Notes: generated by a model from the sequence alone, not told the origin. Shown: positions 1 to 5,146, numbered from the stretch's first letter. The stretch: 6,369 nt of DNA from Elusimicrobiota bacterium (GCA_028871595.1 JAGWMT010000186.1:1-6369); one strand, 5' to 3'. Program-made: numbers and translations.

Positions 1-264
1 CTGGACTACATGAACATCATGCTGCGCGAGGGGCGGTCCCTGGAGGACGCGGTCCTGGCCGCGGCGCTCAAGCGCCTGCGCCCGATCCTGATGACGGCCG
101 CCGTCATGGTCCTGGGGCTTCTGCCGCTGGCCGTCGGCTGGGGCACCGGTTCCGAACTGCAGAAGCCGCTGGCGATCGCGGTCATCGGCGGGATTCTGAC
201 TTCGACTCTGCTGACCTTGATCGTGCTCCCCGCCGCGGCCCTGATCGCGCGGCGCAAAACCTAA
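1..264 (+). CDS. Heavy-metal RND efflux transporter, C-terminal end (CusA/CzcA type), 5' truncated
   Basis: This is the last 87 codons of an inner-membrane proton-driven RND pump; the reading frame is open through the left edge. The visible part has the features of the end of the HME-RND family: a cytoplasmic loop with REGRSLEDAV, then KRLRPILMTA leading into a penultimate helix (MVLGLLPLAVG), the loop GTGSELQKPLAIAVIGG, and a last helix (STLLTLIVLPAAAL) followed by a short basic tail RRKT. This family exports Cu+/Ag+ or Zn2+/Co2+/Cd2+ across the envelope with a periplasmic adaptor and an outer-membrane channel. The metal-selective residues lie further upstream, outside the window, so CusA and CzcA cannot be told apart. 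The stop codon is followed within ten bases by the start of a relic gene, so the pump gene probably sat inside a longer operon. Confidence 0.9.
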   Translation: MDYMNIMLREGRSLEDAVLAAALKRLRPILMTAAVMVLGLLPLAVGWGTGSELQKPLAIAVIGGILTSTLLTLIVLPAAALIARRKT

Positions 265-265
265 C

Positions 266-270
266 GGAGG
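266..270 (+). promoter_or_regulatory. Shine-Dalgarno sequence of the relic gene
   Basis: A GGAGG motif lies 3 bases before the ATG at 274 and just after the stop codon of the RND gene. It indicates that the short reading frame behind it was once a genuinely translated downstream gene of the pump operon. It also shows that this genome uses Shine-Dalgarno initiation inside operons, in contrast to the leaderless-looking starts elsewhere in the window. Confidence 0.6.
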
Positions 271-273
271 CTC

Positions 274-444
274 ATGAATCCTCTTCGCCGCGTCGCCGCG
301 GGCGTCCTGCTGCTCGGCTGGACCGCGTCGAGCCCGGGCGCTCGCCGCCGCTCCGGCCCGATCAGCCTACCGCCTGAGCCGCGCGCTCCCGATCGGAGCG
401 GGCAACGACGCGACGAGATCCTTCAGGTTTCCCTGAAATCCTGA
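274..444 (+). pseudogene. Frameshifted, truncated relic of an exported protein after the RND gene
   Basis: The ATG at 274 opens a 56-codon frame starting MNPLRRVAAGVLLLGW, a plausible Sec signal peptide (basic N-region, then a hydrophobic stretch). After about residue 22 the frame becomes an Arg/Pro-rich string without protein character. From about 338, the frame shifted by one base reads ALAAAPARSAYRLSRALPIG, where ALAA is a good signal-peptidase I site. That frame stops at 434-436. The simplest reading is one extra base near the CCCGGG run around 333-338 in a former signal-peptide gene whose remainder has been lost. The mature start, AYRLSRALPIG, faintly recalls the beginning of YncE-like periplasmic beta-propellers, but the match is too short to name. 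A real 56-residue protein is possible but less likely. Nothing else is seen between 265 and 460. Confidence 0.5.
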
Positions 445-462
445 AGCGCCGAGTCGCCAGTG

Positions 463-478
463 ATGACAGGATTGTCAT
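463..478 (+). promoter_or_regulatory. CusR/CopR-like operator 1 (perfect inverted repeat)
   Basis: The sequence ATGACAGGATTGTCAT is a perfect 6-4-6 inverted repeat. It fits the copper-box consensus known for OmpR-family regulators (E. coli CusR, Pseudomonas CopR: TGACA-N4-TGTnAT). Its right end is 45 bases before the A of the ATG at 523 and 32 bp before the -10 box. The same distances occur at two other promoters in this window. The likely ligand is a response regulator partnered with the kinase at the right end of the window (inference). Confidence 0.75.
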
Positions 479-510
479 GCCCTGGAAAGCTTATTGGCGC
501 GCCGCAAGCT

Positions 511-516
511 TATCCT
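511..516 (+). promoter_or_regulatory. -10 box (TATCCT) of the DUF347 gene
   Basis: TATCCT is separated from the ATG at 523 by exactly six bases, so transcription would begin at or within a base or two of the start codon (leaderless). The position for a -35 box (about 488-493) reads AGCTTA, which is no match, as expected of an activator-dependent promoter. The spacer contains AAGCTTAT twice (487-494 and 506-513) around the palindrome GGCGCGCC (496-503); their role is unknown. Confidence 0.6.
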
Positions 517-522
517 ATCGTC

Positions 523-1353
523 ATGAAAACTCCATCGACGAACGCGATGCCGGTCGAGCAATTTCTCAACAAAGTCCCGGAAGTCACGGTCTATTTTTGG
601 ATCATCAAAGTATTGTGCACGACGATCGGGGAGACCGCCGCCGACTACCTCAACGAAACGCTCCATTTCGGCTTGACGGGGACTTCGCTCGTCATGGGAG
701 CGCTGCTGGCCGTCGTCCTGCTCTTTCAGTTCCGTAAGAAGAAATATGTACCGTCAATCTACTGGCTCGCCGTGGTCCTTCTGAGCGTGGTCGGAACCCT
801 GATCACCGACAACTTGACGGACCACCTCGGCGTTCCTCTGACGACGACGACTATGGTCTTTTCTGTTTTGCTGCTTCTGACTTTCGCGGCGTGGTATTCG
901 TCCGAGAAGACCCTTTCCGTGCATTCCATTTTGACGACCCGCCGCGAGGTCTTCTATTGGGTGACGATCCTGTTCACGTTCGCCCTGGGCACGGCCGCAG
1001 GCGACCTCTCCGCGGAAAAGCTCGGTTTGGGGTACTTGACCTCTCTGATCATCTTCTTCGGCCTCATCGCGGCCGTGACGGCGGCGCATTACGCCATCAG
1101 GAAGATCCTGGGCATGGAACACCGACATCAGTCGACAAACGCGGTCGCCTCGTTCTGGCTGGCTTACATCCTGACGCGGCCCCTCGGCGCGTCGATCGGC
1201 GACTTCCTGTCTCAGGATCGCTCCGCCGGCGGCCTCGGCCTAGGAACGACGGCGACCAGCGCGCTCTTCCTTGCCGCGATCCTGATTTTGGTCGGATATC
1301 TCACGCTGACGAAAAAAGACGTGATCAAGTCCGTCGCCCGGCAGGAACAGTAA
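523..1353 (+). CDS. DUF347/COG4705 integral membrane protein with four two-helix repeats
   Basis: This 276-residue inner-membrane protein of unknown function belongs to the family built from four DUF347 repeats, each with two membrane segments and a conserved Trp. The repeats can be seen directly: W26-G36-D41, W81-G91-D96, W146-G156-D161 and W212-G222-D227 all fit W-x9-G-x4-D with identical spacing. Each is followed by a Gly/Thr-rich turn and a second hydrophobic helix, giving about eight helices. The intramembrane aspartates suggest cation handling, but no substrate is established. The ATG at 523 is chosen because it lies six bases after a -10 box, as at two other promoters here. An in-frame ATG at 547 is the alternative. 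The longer frame from GTG 460 would translate the operator. The gene is monocistronic by position, 69 bases before the next start, with its own copper-box-like operator. The cytoplasmic loop MEHRHQ (198-203) has two His. Confidence 0.85.
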   Translation: MKTPSTNAMPVEQFLNKVPEVTVYFWIIKVLCTTIGETAADYLNETLHFGLTGTSLVMGALLAVVLLFQFRKKKYVPSIYWLAVVLLSVVGTLITDNLTDHLGVPLTTTTMVFSVLLLLTFAAWYSSEKTLSVHSILTTRREVFYWVTILFTFALGTAAGDLSAEKLGLGYLTSLIIFFGLIAAVTAAHYAIRKILGMEHRHQSTNAVASFWLAYILTRPLGASIGDFLSQDRSAGGLGLGTTATSALFLAAILILVGYLTLTKKDVIKSVARQEQ

Positions 1354-1362
1354 ACCGCCGGC

Positions 1363-1378
1363 ATGTCAGGAGTGTCAT
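1363..1378 (+). promoter_or_regulatory. CusR/CopR-like operator 2
   Basis: ATGTCAGGAGTGTCAT matches operator 1 (463-478) at 14 of 16 bases. It again ends 45 bases before the start codon (ATG at 1423), with 32 bp to the -10 box. Here the left arm is TGTCA, so the site reads as a direct repeat TGTCA-N4-TGTCA rather than an inverted one. This could mean a different affinity for the regulator. It begins nine bases after the stop codon of the DUF347 gene. Confidence 0.72.
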
Positions 1379-1379
1379 C

Positions 1380-1405
1380 CCCGCGCAAGGCGCGCTCCGC
1401 GCGGG
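1380..1405 (+). other. GC-rich inverted repeat inside the promoter spacer
   Basis: CCCGCGC (1380-1386) and GCGCGGG (1399-1405) form a perfect seven-pair stem with a twelve-base loop. It lies between operator 2 and the -10 box, directly downstream of the DUF347 gene. It may end transcription of that gene, but no T-run follows. It may instead be only a GC-rich spacer: the other two promoters have no matching structure at this place. Confidence 0.35.
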
Positions 1406-1410
1406 CGGAC

Positions 1411-1416
1411 TATACT
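1411..1416 (+). promoter_or_regulatory. -10 box (TATACT) of the PepSY-Sel1-lipoprotein operon
   Basis: TATACT is followed by six bases (GAATTC) and then the ATG at 1423, which predicts a leaderless transcript. No -35 hexamer is present at the usual distance (1388-1393 reads AGGCGC). No Shine-Dalgarno sequence lies 5-9 bases before the ATG. The promoter is expected to drive all three overlapping genes up to 3614. Confidence 0.65.
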
Positions 1417-1422
1417 GAATTC

Positions 1423-1989
1423 ATGAAACACATACCCCTGACGTTCGCGATGGCGTTGACGTTCGCCGTCTCGCCGGCAATGGCCGAGACGGCTCCGAAA
1501 ATCGGACAGGACCAGGCCACCAAAACGGTGCTGGCGGCCGTCCCCGGCGCGCGCGTGGAAAGCGCCGAGCATGAACAGGAGGACGGCCACGACATCTGGT
1601 CGTTCGACCTGAAGACGAAGGAAGGCCTGCGCGAGGTGTGGGTGGACGCCCAGACGGGCGCGGTCATTCAAAACGTGCTGGAAACCCCGGCCGAACAGGG
1701 CAAGGAAAAGATCCTGGACAAGGCCGAGGAAGTCGTCAAGAAGCGCATCTCCGGCGAAGTCATCGACAGCAAACAGTCCAAGCTGGGGAAACGCCGCGTG
1801 AGCGAAGTCACGATCAAGGCCAAGGACGGCCGCGTCCTGCTCGTGACGGTGGACGCGGGCAACGATAAGATCCTCAAGATCAGACCGGTCCGCTCCAAGA
1901 AAGACGAGGCGAAGGAGCGCGGCGAGAACGGAGAGAAGGGCGAGGCCGGGGAGAAAGGCGAACACGGGGAACAGGGCGAGCATGACTAG
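1423..1989 (+). CDS. Periplasmic double-PepSY protein with Gly-Glu-X tail
   Basis: A 188-residue exported protein. Residues 1-21 form a signal peptide ending AMA, with cleavage before ETAPK. Two PepSY-like units follow. The first (about 27-86) has helix IGQDQATKTVLAAVPGARV, then strands around HDIWSFDL and LREVWVDAQTGAVI. The second (about 96-155) starts KILDKAEEVVKKRISG and ends RVLLVTVDAGNDKILKI, the typical helix-strand-VDA.TG-like ending. The tail (from 155) is first basic, then runs as seven Gly-Glu-X triplets ending HD, rich in acids with two His. PepSY proteins are often encoded near two-component systems and envelope-stress or metal regulons. They are thought to inhibit proteases or sense the envelope; the target here is unknown. 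The ATG at 1423 is chosen over 1363, which lies in the operator and would hide the signal peptide. The 3' end overlaps the next gene by 8 bases. Confidence 0.85.
   Translation: MKHIPLTFAMALTFAVSPAMAETAPKIGQDQATKTVLAAVPGARVESAEHEQEDGHDIWSFDLKTKEGLREVWVDAQTGAVIQNVLETPAEQGKEKILDKAEEVVKKRISGEVIDSKQSKLGKRRVSEVTIKAKDGRVLLVTVDAGNDKILKIRPVRSKKDEAKERGENGEKGEAGEKGEHGEQGEHD
1921..1983 (+). repeat. Seven tandem Gly-Glu-X codon triplets
   Basis: Seven consecutive nine-base units encode GEN, GEK, GEA, GEK, GEH, GEQ and GEH, just before the final Asp and stop of the PepSY protein. Gly codons alternate among GGC, GGA and GGG, and Glu among GAG and GAA. The array is therefore not a fresh exact duplication and the peptide pattern appears to be maintained. 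The Gly-every-third-residue pattern is collagen-like but short. Confidence 0.8.
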
Positions 1990-1992
1990 CCG
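1981..1992 (+). repeat. Gene-junction repeat, copy 1 (CATGACTAGCCG)
   Basis: This 12-mer holds the start of the Sel1 gene (ATG 1982) and the end of the PepSY gene (TAG 1987-1989). An identical 12-mer forms the next junction at 2900-2911. It encodes HD-stop in the upstream frame and MTSR (with the next base) in the downstream frame. The 8-base overlap implies translational coupling by termination and re-initiation. Confidence 0.8.
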
Positions 1993-2908
1993 ATTCCGGG
2001 TCGCCGCCGCGGGGGGACTGATCGTCCTTGCGGCGGCGGCCTCTCACGCGGGTCATCTGGAGGACGCAAAGACGGCCTACGAGGCCGAACATTACGAAGA
2101 GGCGGCCGAGGATTTGAGGCAGGCGGCCGCAGTGGGCGACGCGAAAGCGGAATACGGCCTGGGCCTTCTCTATGAGCATGGACGCGGCGTGCCGCAAGAC
2201 GTAAGCCGGGCCTTCGAGTGGTACCTGAAAGCGGCGGCCCAAGGGAACGCGGCGGCCCAGAACAACCTAGGCTATATGTACTCGCTCGGGCGCGGCGTGA
2301 AGCAGAGCGACGCGGAGGCCTTCCATTGGTTCTCGCGGGCTTCCGATTCCGCGAGCAGTTGGGACGAAGCCGTAGCCTGGTGCAACCTGGGCAACATGTA
2401 CTTGCACGGCCGCGGCGTCAAGAAAGACGCGAAGAAGGCATTCGGGCTGTATTTGAAGGCGGCCCGGAAGGACAACCCATACGCCCAGAACAATCTGGCT
2501 TATCTCTACGAGCACGGGGTGGGCGTACGCCGCGACTTGGCCCAGGCCGCGCGTTGGTATCGCGAGGCGGCCGAACAGGGGTTTCCGTTCGCCGAGGACA
2601 ACCTCGCGATCATGTACGAAACCGGGCGCGGCGTGGCGCGCGACGAAATCGAAGCCGTCAAGTGGTACTCTCTAGCCGCTCGGCACGGCAGTGCGATGGC
2701 GTTTTACAAACTGGGTCGCGCGAGTGAACTGGGTCGCGGGACGGCCATGGATATGGTCGCCGCCTACCAATGGTACTTCCTGGGAGCGGCGCGGGGGGAC
2801 GGCCCCTCCCAGGACGGCCGGCGGCGTCTGGACGGGGTGTTGACCGCCGATCAGCGCGCCCGGGCCGAGACGCTCGCCGGCGCCTGGGAGGCCGCCGACC
2901 ATGACTAG
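1982..2908 (+). CDS. Secreted Sel1-repeat (TPR-like) protein
   Basis: A 308-residue exported protein. The signal peptide is about residues 1-23 (MTSRFR, then an Ala/Leu-rich core, cleavage after SHA). A half-repeat (AYEAEHYEEAAEDLRQAA) is followed by six Sel1 repeats at about 53-88, 89-127, 128-163, 164-200, 201-236 and 237-272. Each has an A..NLG.MY..GRGV..D...A..WY..AA.. pattern, and the third spaced copy follows a slightly longer unit (SDSASSWDEA). The C-terminus is a short charged helix ending HD. Sel1 arrays form helical scaffolds that bind other proteins; several act in signalling or as periplasmic partners of envelope complexes. No catalytic motif is seen. The gene overlaps both neighbours by 8 bases through the same junction sequence, so it should be made together with the PepSY protein and the lipoprotein. 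Only a weak ribosome-binding site (AGGGCGAG) precedes the ATG. Confidence 0.9.
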   Translation: MTSRFRVAAAGGLIVLAAAASHAGHLEDAKTAYEAEHYEEAAEDLRQAAAVGDAKAEYGLGLLYEHGRGVPQDVSRAFEWYLKAAAQGNAAAQNNLGYMYSLGRGVKQSDAEAFHWFSRASDSASSWDEAVAWCNLGNMYLHGRGVKKDAKKAFGLYLKAARKDNPYAQNNLAYLYEHGVGVRRDLAQAARWYREAAEQGFPFAEDNLAIMYETGRGVARDEIEAVKWYSLAARHGSAMAFYKLGRASELGRGTAMDMVAAYQWYFLGAARGDGPSQDGRRRLDGVLTADQRARAETLAGAWEAADHD

Positions 2909-2911
2909 CCG
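2900..2911 (+). repeat. Gene-junction repeat, copy 2 (CATGACTAGCCG)
   Basis: Identical to 1981-1992. It contains the ATG (2901) of the lipoprotein gene and the TAG (2906-2908) of the Sel1 gene. A Shine-Dalgarno-like GGGAGG at 2886-2891, nine bases upstream of the ATG, supports initiation here. Outside the 12-mer the two junctions differ, apart from general GC richness. Confidence 0.8.
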
Positions 2912-3614
2912 CGCGCGGCTTCTCCTATCCCTGCTTCTGGCGGCCGCGACGTTGTCCTCCTGCGCGCCGGCGGCGGTCGTCGTCGTCAGCTCCGCCTACG
3001 ACCCCGCGGTGACCCGCCGAGTCGCGCTCGTCTCCTTCGACGACTATCCGGGTACGCCCGGCTCAGGTGAGATCGCGGCGGGCATCTTCGACAAGTACCT
3101 CCTGCTCGGCGGCTACCGTCTGATGGAGCGCCGACAGGTGGTCCAGGTGCTCCGTGAGCACGCGTTCGAGCTCTCCGGCTCCTTCGACCGCAATCAAGTC
3201 CGCGCGCTGGGCAAGCTCCTGGGCGTCGACGCGCTGGCCTTCGGGTCGCTGACCGACTTTACGGACGCGCGCCAGCAGACATCGCTGGTGGACATGCCGC
3301 TGGAAAACACGAATCCGATCTACGGGCAGGTCGTGACCGTCCAGAAGAACCGCGGCACACGGGTCACGACGATCCAGAACGTCGTGACCGGCTACAGCAC
3401 GACGCGGACGAGCGCGGTGATGCCCCAGACGATGACGTTGCCTGCCCATGTCGGACTGTCCATGCGCCTGGTCGACGCGCGTACGGCCGAGGTCCTTTGG
3501 AGCGCTTCGGCCTCCTCCAGCGGCTCCGACCTGCCGTCCGCGGCGGAAGAGGCCGCCGCGTCCGCGATGAGAGCGGTCGCCGCGCAATTGAAGGCCGCTC
3601 TGCAACACCATTAG
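2901..3614 (+). CDS. CsgG-like lipoprotein
   Basis: A 237-residue lipoprotein. Residues 1-20 form a lipoprotein signal (MTSRAR, poly-Leu core) and the lipidated residue would be C21 in TLSSC. With Ala and Pro at +2/+3 there is no inner-membrane retention Asp, so the outer membrane is likely. From residue 39 it shows the CsgG/GNA1162/LpoB-like pattern: RRVALVSFDDY (first strand), YLLLGGYRLMERRQVVQVLREHAF (the 'vveR..l..iL.E' helix), VRALGKLLGVDALAFGSLTDF (the 'lGkllGad.l..G' motif) and, late, LSMRLVDARTAEVLWSAS, the usual strand before the last helix. In CsgG the insert builds the curli secretion pore; here the insert (about 122-180, Thr/Gln/Val-rich) is different and no curli genes are nearby, so a pore role is not supported. 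Last gene of the three-gene operon, translationally coupled to the Sel1 gene. Confidence 0.8.
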   Translation: MTSRARLLLSLLLAAATLSSCAPAAVVVVSSAYDPAVTRRVALVSFDDYPGTPGSGEIAAGIFDKYLLLGGYRLMERRQVVQVLREHAFELSGSFDRNQVRALGKLLGVDALAFGSLTDFTDARQQTSLVDMPLENTNPIYGQVVTVQKNRGTRVTTIQNVVTGYSTTRTSAVMPQTMTLPAHVGLSMRLVDARTAEVLWSASASSSGSDLPSAAEEAAASAMRAVAAQLKAALQHH

Positions 3615-3625
3615 CCGGGTCCGGC

Positions 3626-3646
3626 GCCCGGGCGAGGCGCTCGGGC
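3626..3646. terminator. Possible bidirectional terminator hairpin between convergent genes
   Basis: GCCCGGGCG (3626-3634) can pair with CGCTCGGGC (3638-3646) as nine pairs including one G-U, with an AGG loop. It fills almost all of the 36-base gap between the plus-strand lipoprotein gene and the minus-strand lipoprotein gene. Neither strand has a T-run after the stem, so it is not a classical intrinsic terminator. Position and stability are the only support. Confidence 0.45.
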
Positions 3647-3650
3647 CTTA

Positions 3651-4418
3651 TCAGTCCGCTCCGTCCTTGGACACGGCCGCGTTCCGCGCCGCGGCTTTCG
3701 TCAGCTTCCTCATCAGGTCGCCGCGCGCCCGATCGAAGACAAGCCCGAGGCGAACTTCTTTTTTCGCACGCTCGGCCGACGGCAGTTTCTTAAGGGCCTT
3801 GCGGTCCCGGTCGCCCCAGGCCCAGGCGCGCCAGATCACGCGTCCGTCTCTCGCGCTGACGAGCTCCGCCTTGAGCACCACCGGCGTGAACCAGCGGTCG
3901 AGGAGAAAGACGCCGCCCACGTCCACGGCGACCTCCTGCAGAACTTCCTCGCAGGCCACGGCGATCGCGGCGGGGACGCTTCCGGCGGCTTCTGCGACCG
4001 CGACGCCCTGAACCGTCCCCTCGACCAGGCCGCCGCCGAGAAGAAGGAATATCCAGGAGCGTTTGATGCGGCCATAGCCCAGGACCGTTACGCGGAGATT
4101 CACGTCCGCCGTCGCGGTGCTCGCGGAAAAGTAGTAGCTCTGGTCCAGCGCCGAGGCGAAGGAGTCGCGCATCGAGGCGGAAAGCGCCGCCGTCGCGCTC
4201 GAGACCGCGGACGCTTCCGCGTCCGCCGACGGCGCGGGGCCCGCCGGGACCGTCTCGATCTCCTTCAGATGGCGGATCTTGACTTCAAAACGAACAGGGA
4301 GGACGGCCACGCGGAGCTTGCGCGGAGCGACGAGCTCGACCCCATGTTTGGCCCAGGTCGCGCAGCCCGACGCCAAGACGGCAATCAAGAGCAGGCCGCT
4401 TCCCGCGCGGGGTCGCAT
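3651..4418 (-). CDS. Putative lipoprotein, CsgG/LpoB-like fold suspected
   Basis: A 255-residue protein with a lipoprotein-type signal peptide: MRPRAGSG, hydrophobic LLLIAVLAS, then C19 in ASGC. Ala at -3 makes the lipobox slightly weak. The mature part starts a strand KLRVAVLPVRFEVK. It continues with an Ala/Ser-rich linker and helix (SATAALSASMRDSFASAL), a strand with ADVNLRVTVLGYG, a hydrophobic stretch SWIFLLLGGGLVEG, and then VVLKAELVSARDGRVIWRAWAWG. The order VAVLP...ADV.L.V...AELVSARDG.VIW resembles the strand pattern of the CsgG-like lipoprotein encoded opposite it, but the central 'veR' helix is not evident, so this is inference. The C-terminus is a basic helix. The start at 4418 is chosen because it overlaps the TAA of the upstream gene (TAATG) and precedes the signal peptide. 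The longer in-frame extension to 4817 runs inside that gene and is not credible. Confidence 0.7.
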   Translation of the reverse strand: MRPRAGSGLLLIAVLASGCATWAKHGVELVAPRKLRVAVLPVRFEVKIRHLKEIETVPAGPAPSADAEASAVSSATAALSASMRDSFASALDQSYYFSASTATADVNLRVTVLGYGRIKRSWIFLLLGGGLVEGTVQGVAVAEAAGSVPAAIAVACEEVLQEVAVDVGGVFLLDRWFTPVVLKAELVSARDGRVIWRAWAWGDRDRKALKKLPSAERAKKEVRLGLVFDRARGDLMRKLTKAAARNAAVSKDGAD

Positions 4419-5134
4419 TATGGGATTTCCGTGATCGTCAGATGCTTGAAGTCGACCAGAATCTTCCCTCCCCGGCGATGCGCGCTGAGCAGGCGGGCGT
4501 ATTGCGCGGGCGGGAAGAATTCCTTGAAATCCTGGTTCACGTCCTGCCAGACCGCGTCCGGGAACTTCGACGTGTCCATCCCGATCTCGTAGCGGAAGAT
4601 GAAGTTTCCGCTCGTCCAGAGCGGCGCGTCCGGCGCGTCGGCCGTAGCCGACGACGGCAAGGCCGCGGGGTCCGCGGCGGGGACGGGCGCGGCCTTCACA
4701 GAATCGAGTTCCGCTCGACGCAGCGGCAGCCAATAGCCGAGGGAGCCGAAGCCGACCTCGCGGCTCAGACGATAGGCTTGGTAGCTGACGCTGAACGGAT
4801 AGTTGCCCGCGCCCCAAGTCTGTTTTTCCACCAGGCAGTTCGCGCCGAGTTCGCCGCCCTTGTCTTTAGCGAGCCGCTGTGCGCCCACGTACCACTGCGT
4901 GTAAACAGTGACGTGGATCGCGCCCAGTTCTTCGAGCCGCGCTCCTCTTCGCCGATCGGAAAGAGCCCGGCAGTCGCCAATGACCACGTCGCTGGGCTCA
5001 AGGCTCGGGTAGCGTCCCGCGGACGGCAACCGCGCGACTTCGACGCGCGGCGGAACGTACTGCGCCCGGACCGGTACGGCCGTCAGGAGCGCCAAGATTG
5101 CGGCCAGGGCCGAGTATCGGGTGAATATATCCAT
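4418..5134 (-). CDS. Secreted protein of unknown function
   Basis: A 238-residue protein not assigned to a family. Residues 1-24 form a signal peptide (MDIFTRYSALAAILALLTAVPVRA, cut before QYVPP is likely); no lipobox. The first half (about 45-125) has VVIGDCRALSD, LGAIHVTVYTQWYVGAQRLAKDKGGELGANCLVEK and SVSYQAYRL. A helix ending in G-A-N followed by Cys and a strand, and two cysteines (C55, C100) that could form a disulfide, recall small envelope sensor domains such as RcsF or DUF4156, without a firm match. An Ala/Pro linker (about 147-170) leads to a second part, LWTSGNFIFRYEIGMD to ILVDFKHLTITEIP, mostly strands. It has its own promoter with the copper-box-like operator and is coupled to the lipoprotein gene by a TAATG overlap, so the two products probably act together in the envelope. 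Confidence 0.75.
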   Translation of the reverse strand: MDIFTRYSALAAILALLTAVPVRAQYVPPRVEVARLPSAGRYPSLEPSDVVIGDCRALSDRRRGARLEELGAIHVTVYTQWYVGAQRLAKDKGGELGANCLVEKQTWGAGNYPFSVSYQAYRLSREVGFGSLGYWLPLRRAELDSVKAAPVPAADPAALPSSATADAPDAPLWTSGNFIFRYEIGMDTSKFPDAVWQDVNQDFKEFFPPAQYARLLSAHRRGGKILVDFKHLTITEIP

Positions 5135-5140
5135 TGGCCC

Positions 5141-5146
5141 ATTATA
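5141..5146 (-). promoter_or_regulatory. -10 box (TATAAT) of the minus-strand secreted protein/lipoprotein pair
   Basis: On the minus strand a consensus TATAAT is followed by six bases (GGGCCA) and the ATG at 5134, the same spacing as at 511-523 and 1411-1423. The position of a -35 box (5169-5164, minus strand) reads AGGCGA, no match. A leaderless transcript is predicted. Confidence 0.7.

Noticed and set aside
487..513. Two AAGCTTAT copies flanking GGCGCGCC as a further operator
   Set aside because: Absent from the two other promoters of the same design, so not supported as a shared regulatory element.
460..522. Upstream GTG/ATG starts extending the DUF347 protein by 21 residues
   Set aside because: The extension would translate the operator and the -10 box, adds sequence unlike the family (which starts near KVPEVT), and has no ribosome-binding site.
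463..1378. The first two operators lie exactly 900 bp apart
   Set aside because: Follows only from the length of the DUF347 gene plus its short spacer; no mechanism is suggested by the round number.
1363..1422. ATG start extending the PepSY protein by 20 residues
   Set aside because: The ATG lies in the operator, the extension is Arg/Ser/Ala-rich and would bury the clear signal peptide beginning at 1423.
1375..1983. Minus-strand open frame of 202 codons opposite the PepSY gene
   Set aside because: Leu/Ala/Arg-rich antisense shadow of the PepSY coding sequence, whose own frame has signal peptide and domain features.
2053..2800. DNA-level direct repeats within the Sel1 gene
   Set aside because: These are ordinary Sel1 protein repeats with diverged DNA, not a recent tandem amplification or a mobile element.
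4419..4817. In-frame extension of the minus-strand lipoprotein to 388 residues
   Set aside because: It runs entirely inside the preceding gene in another frame, is Arg/Pro-rich without protein character, and would place the lipoprotein signal mid-protein.
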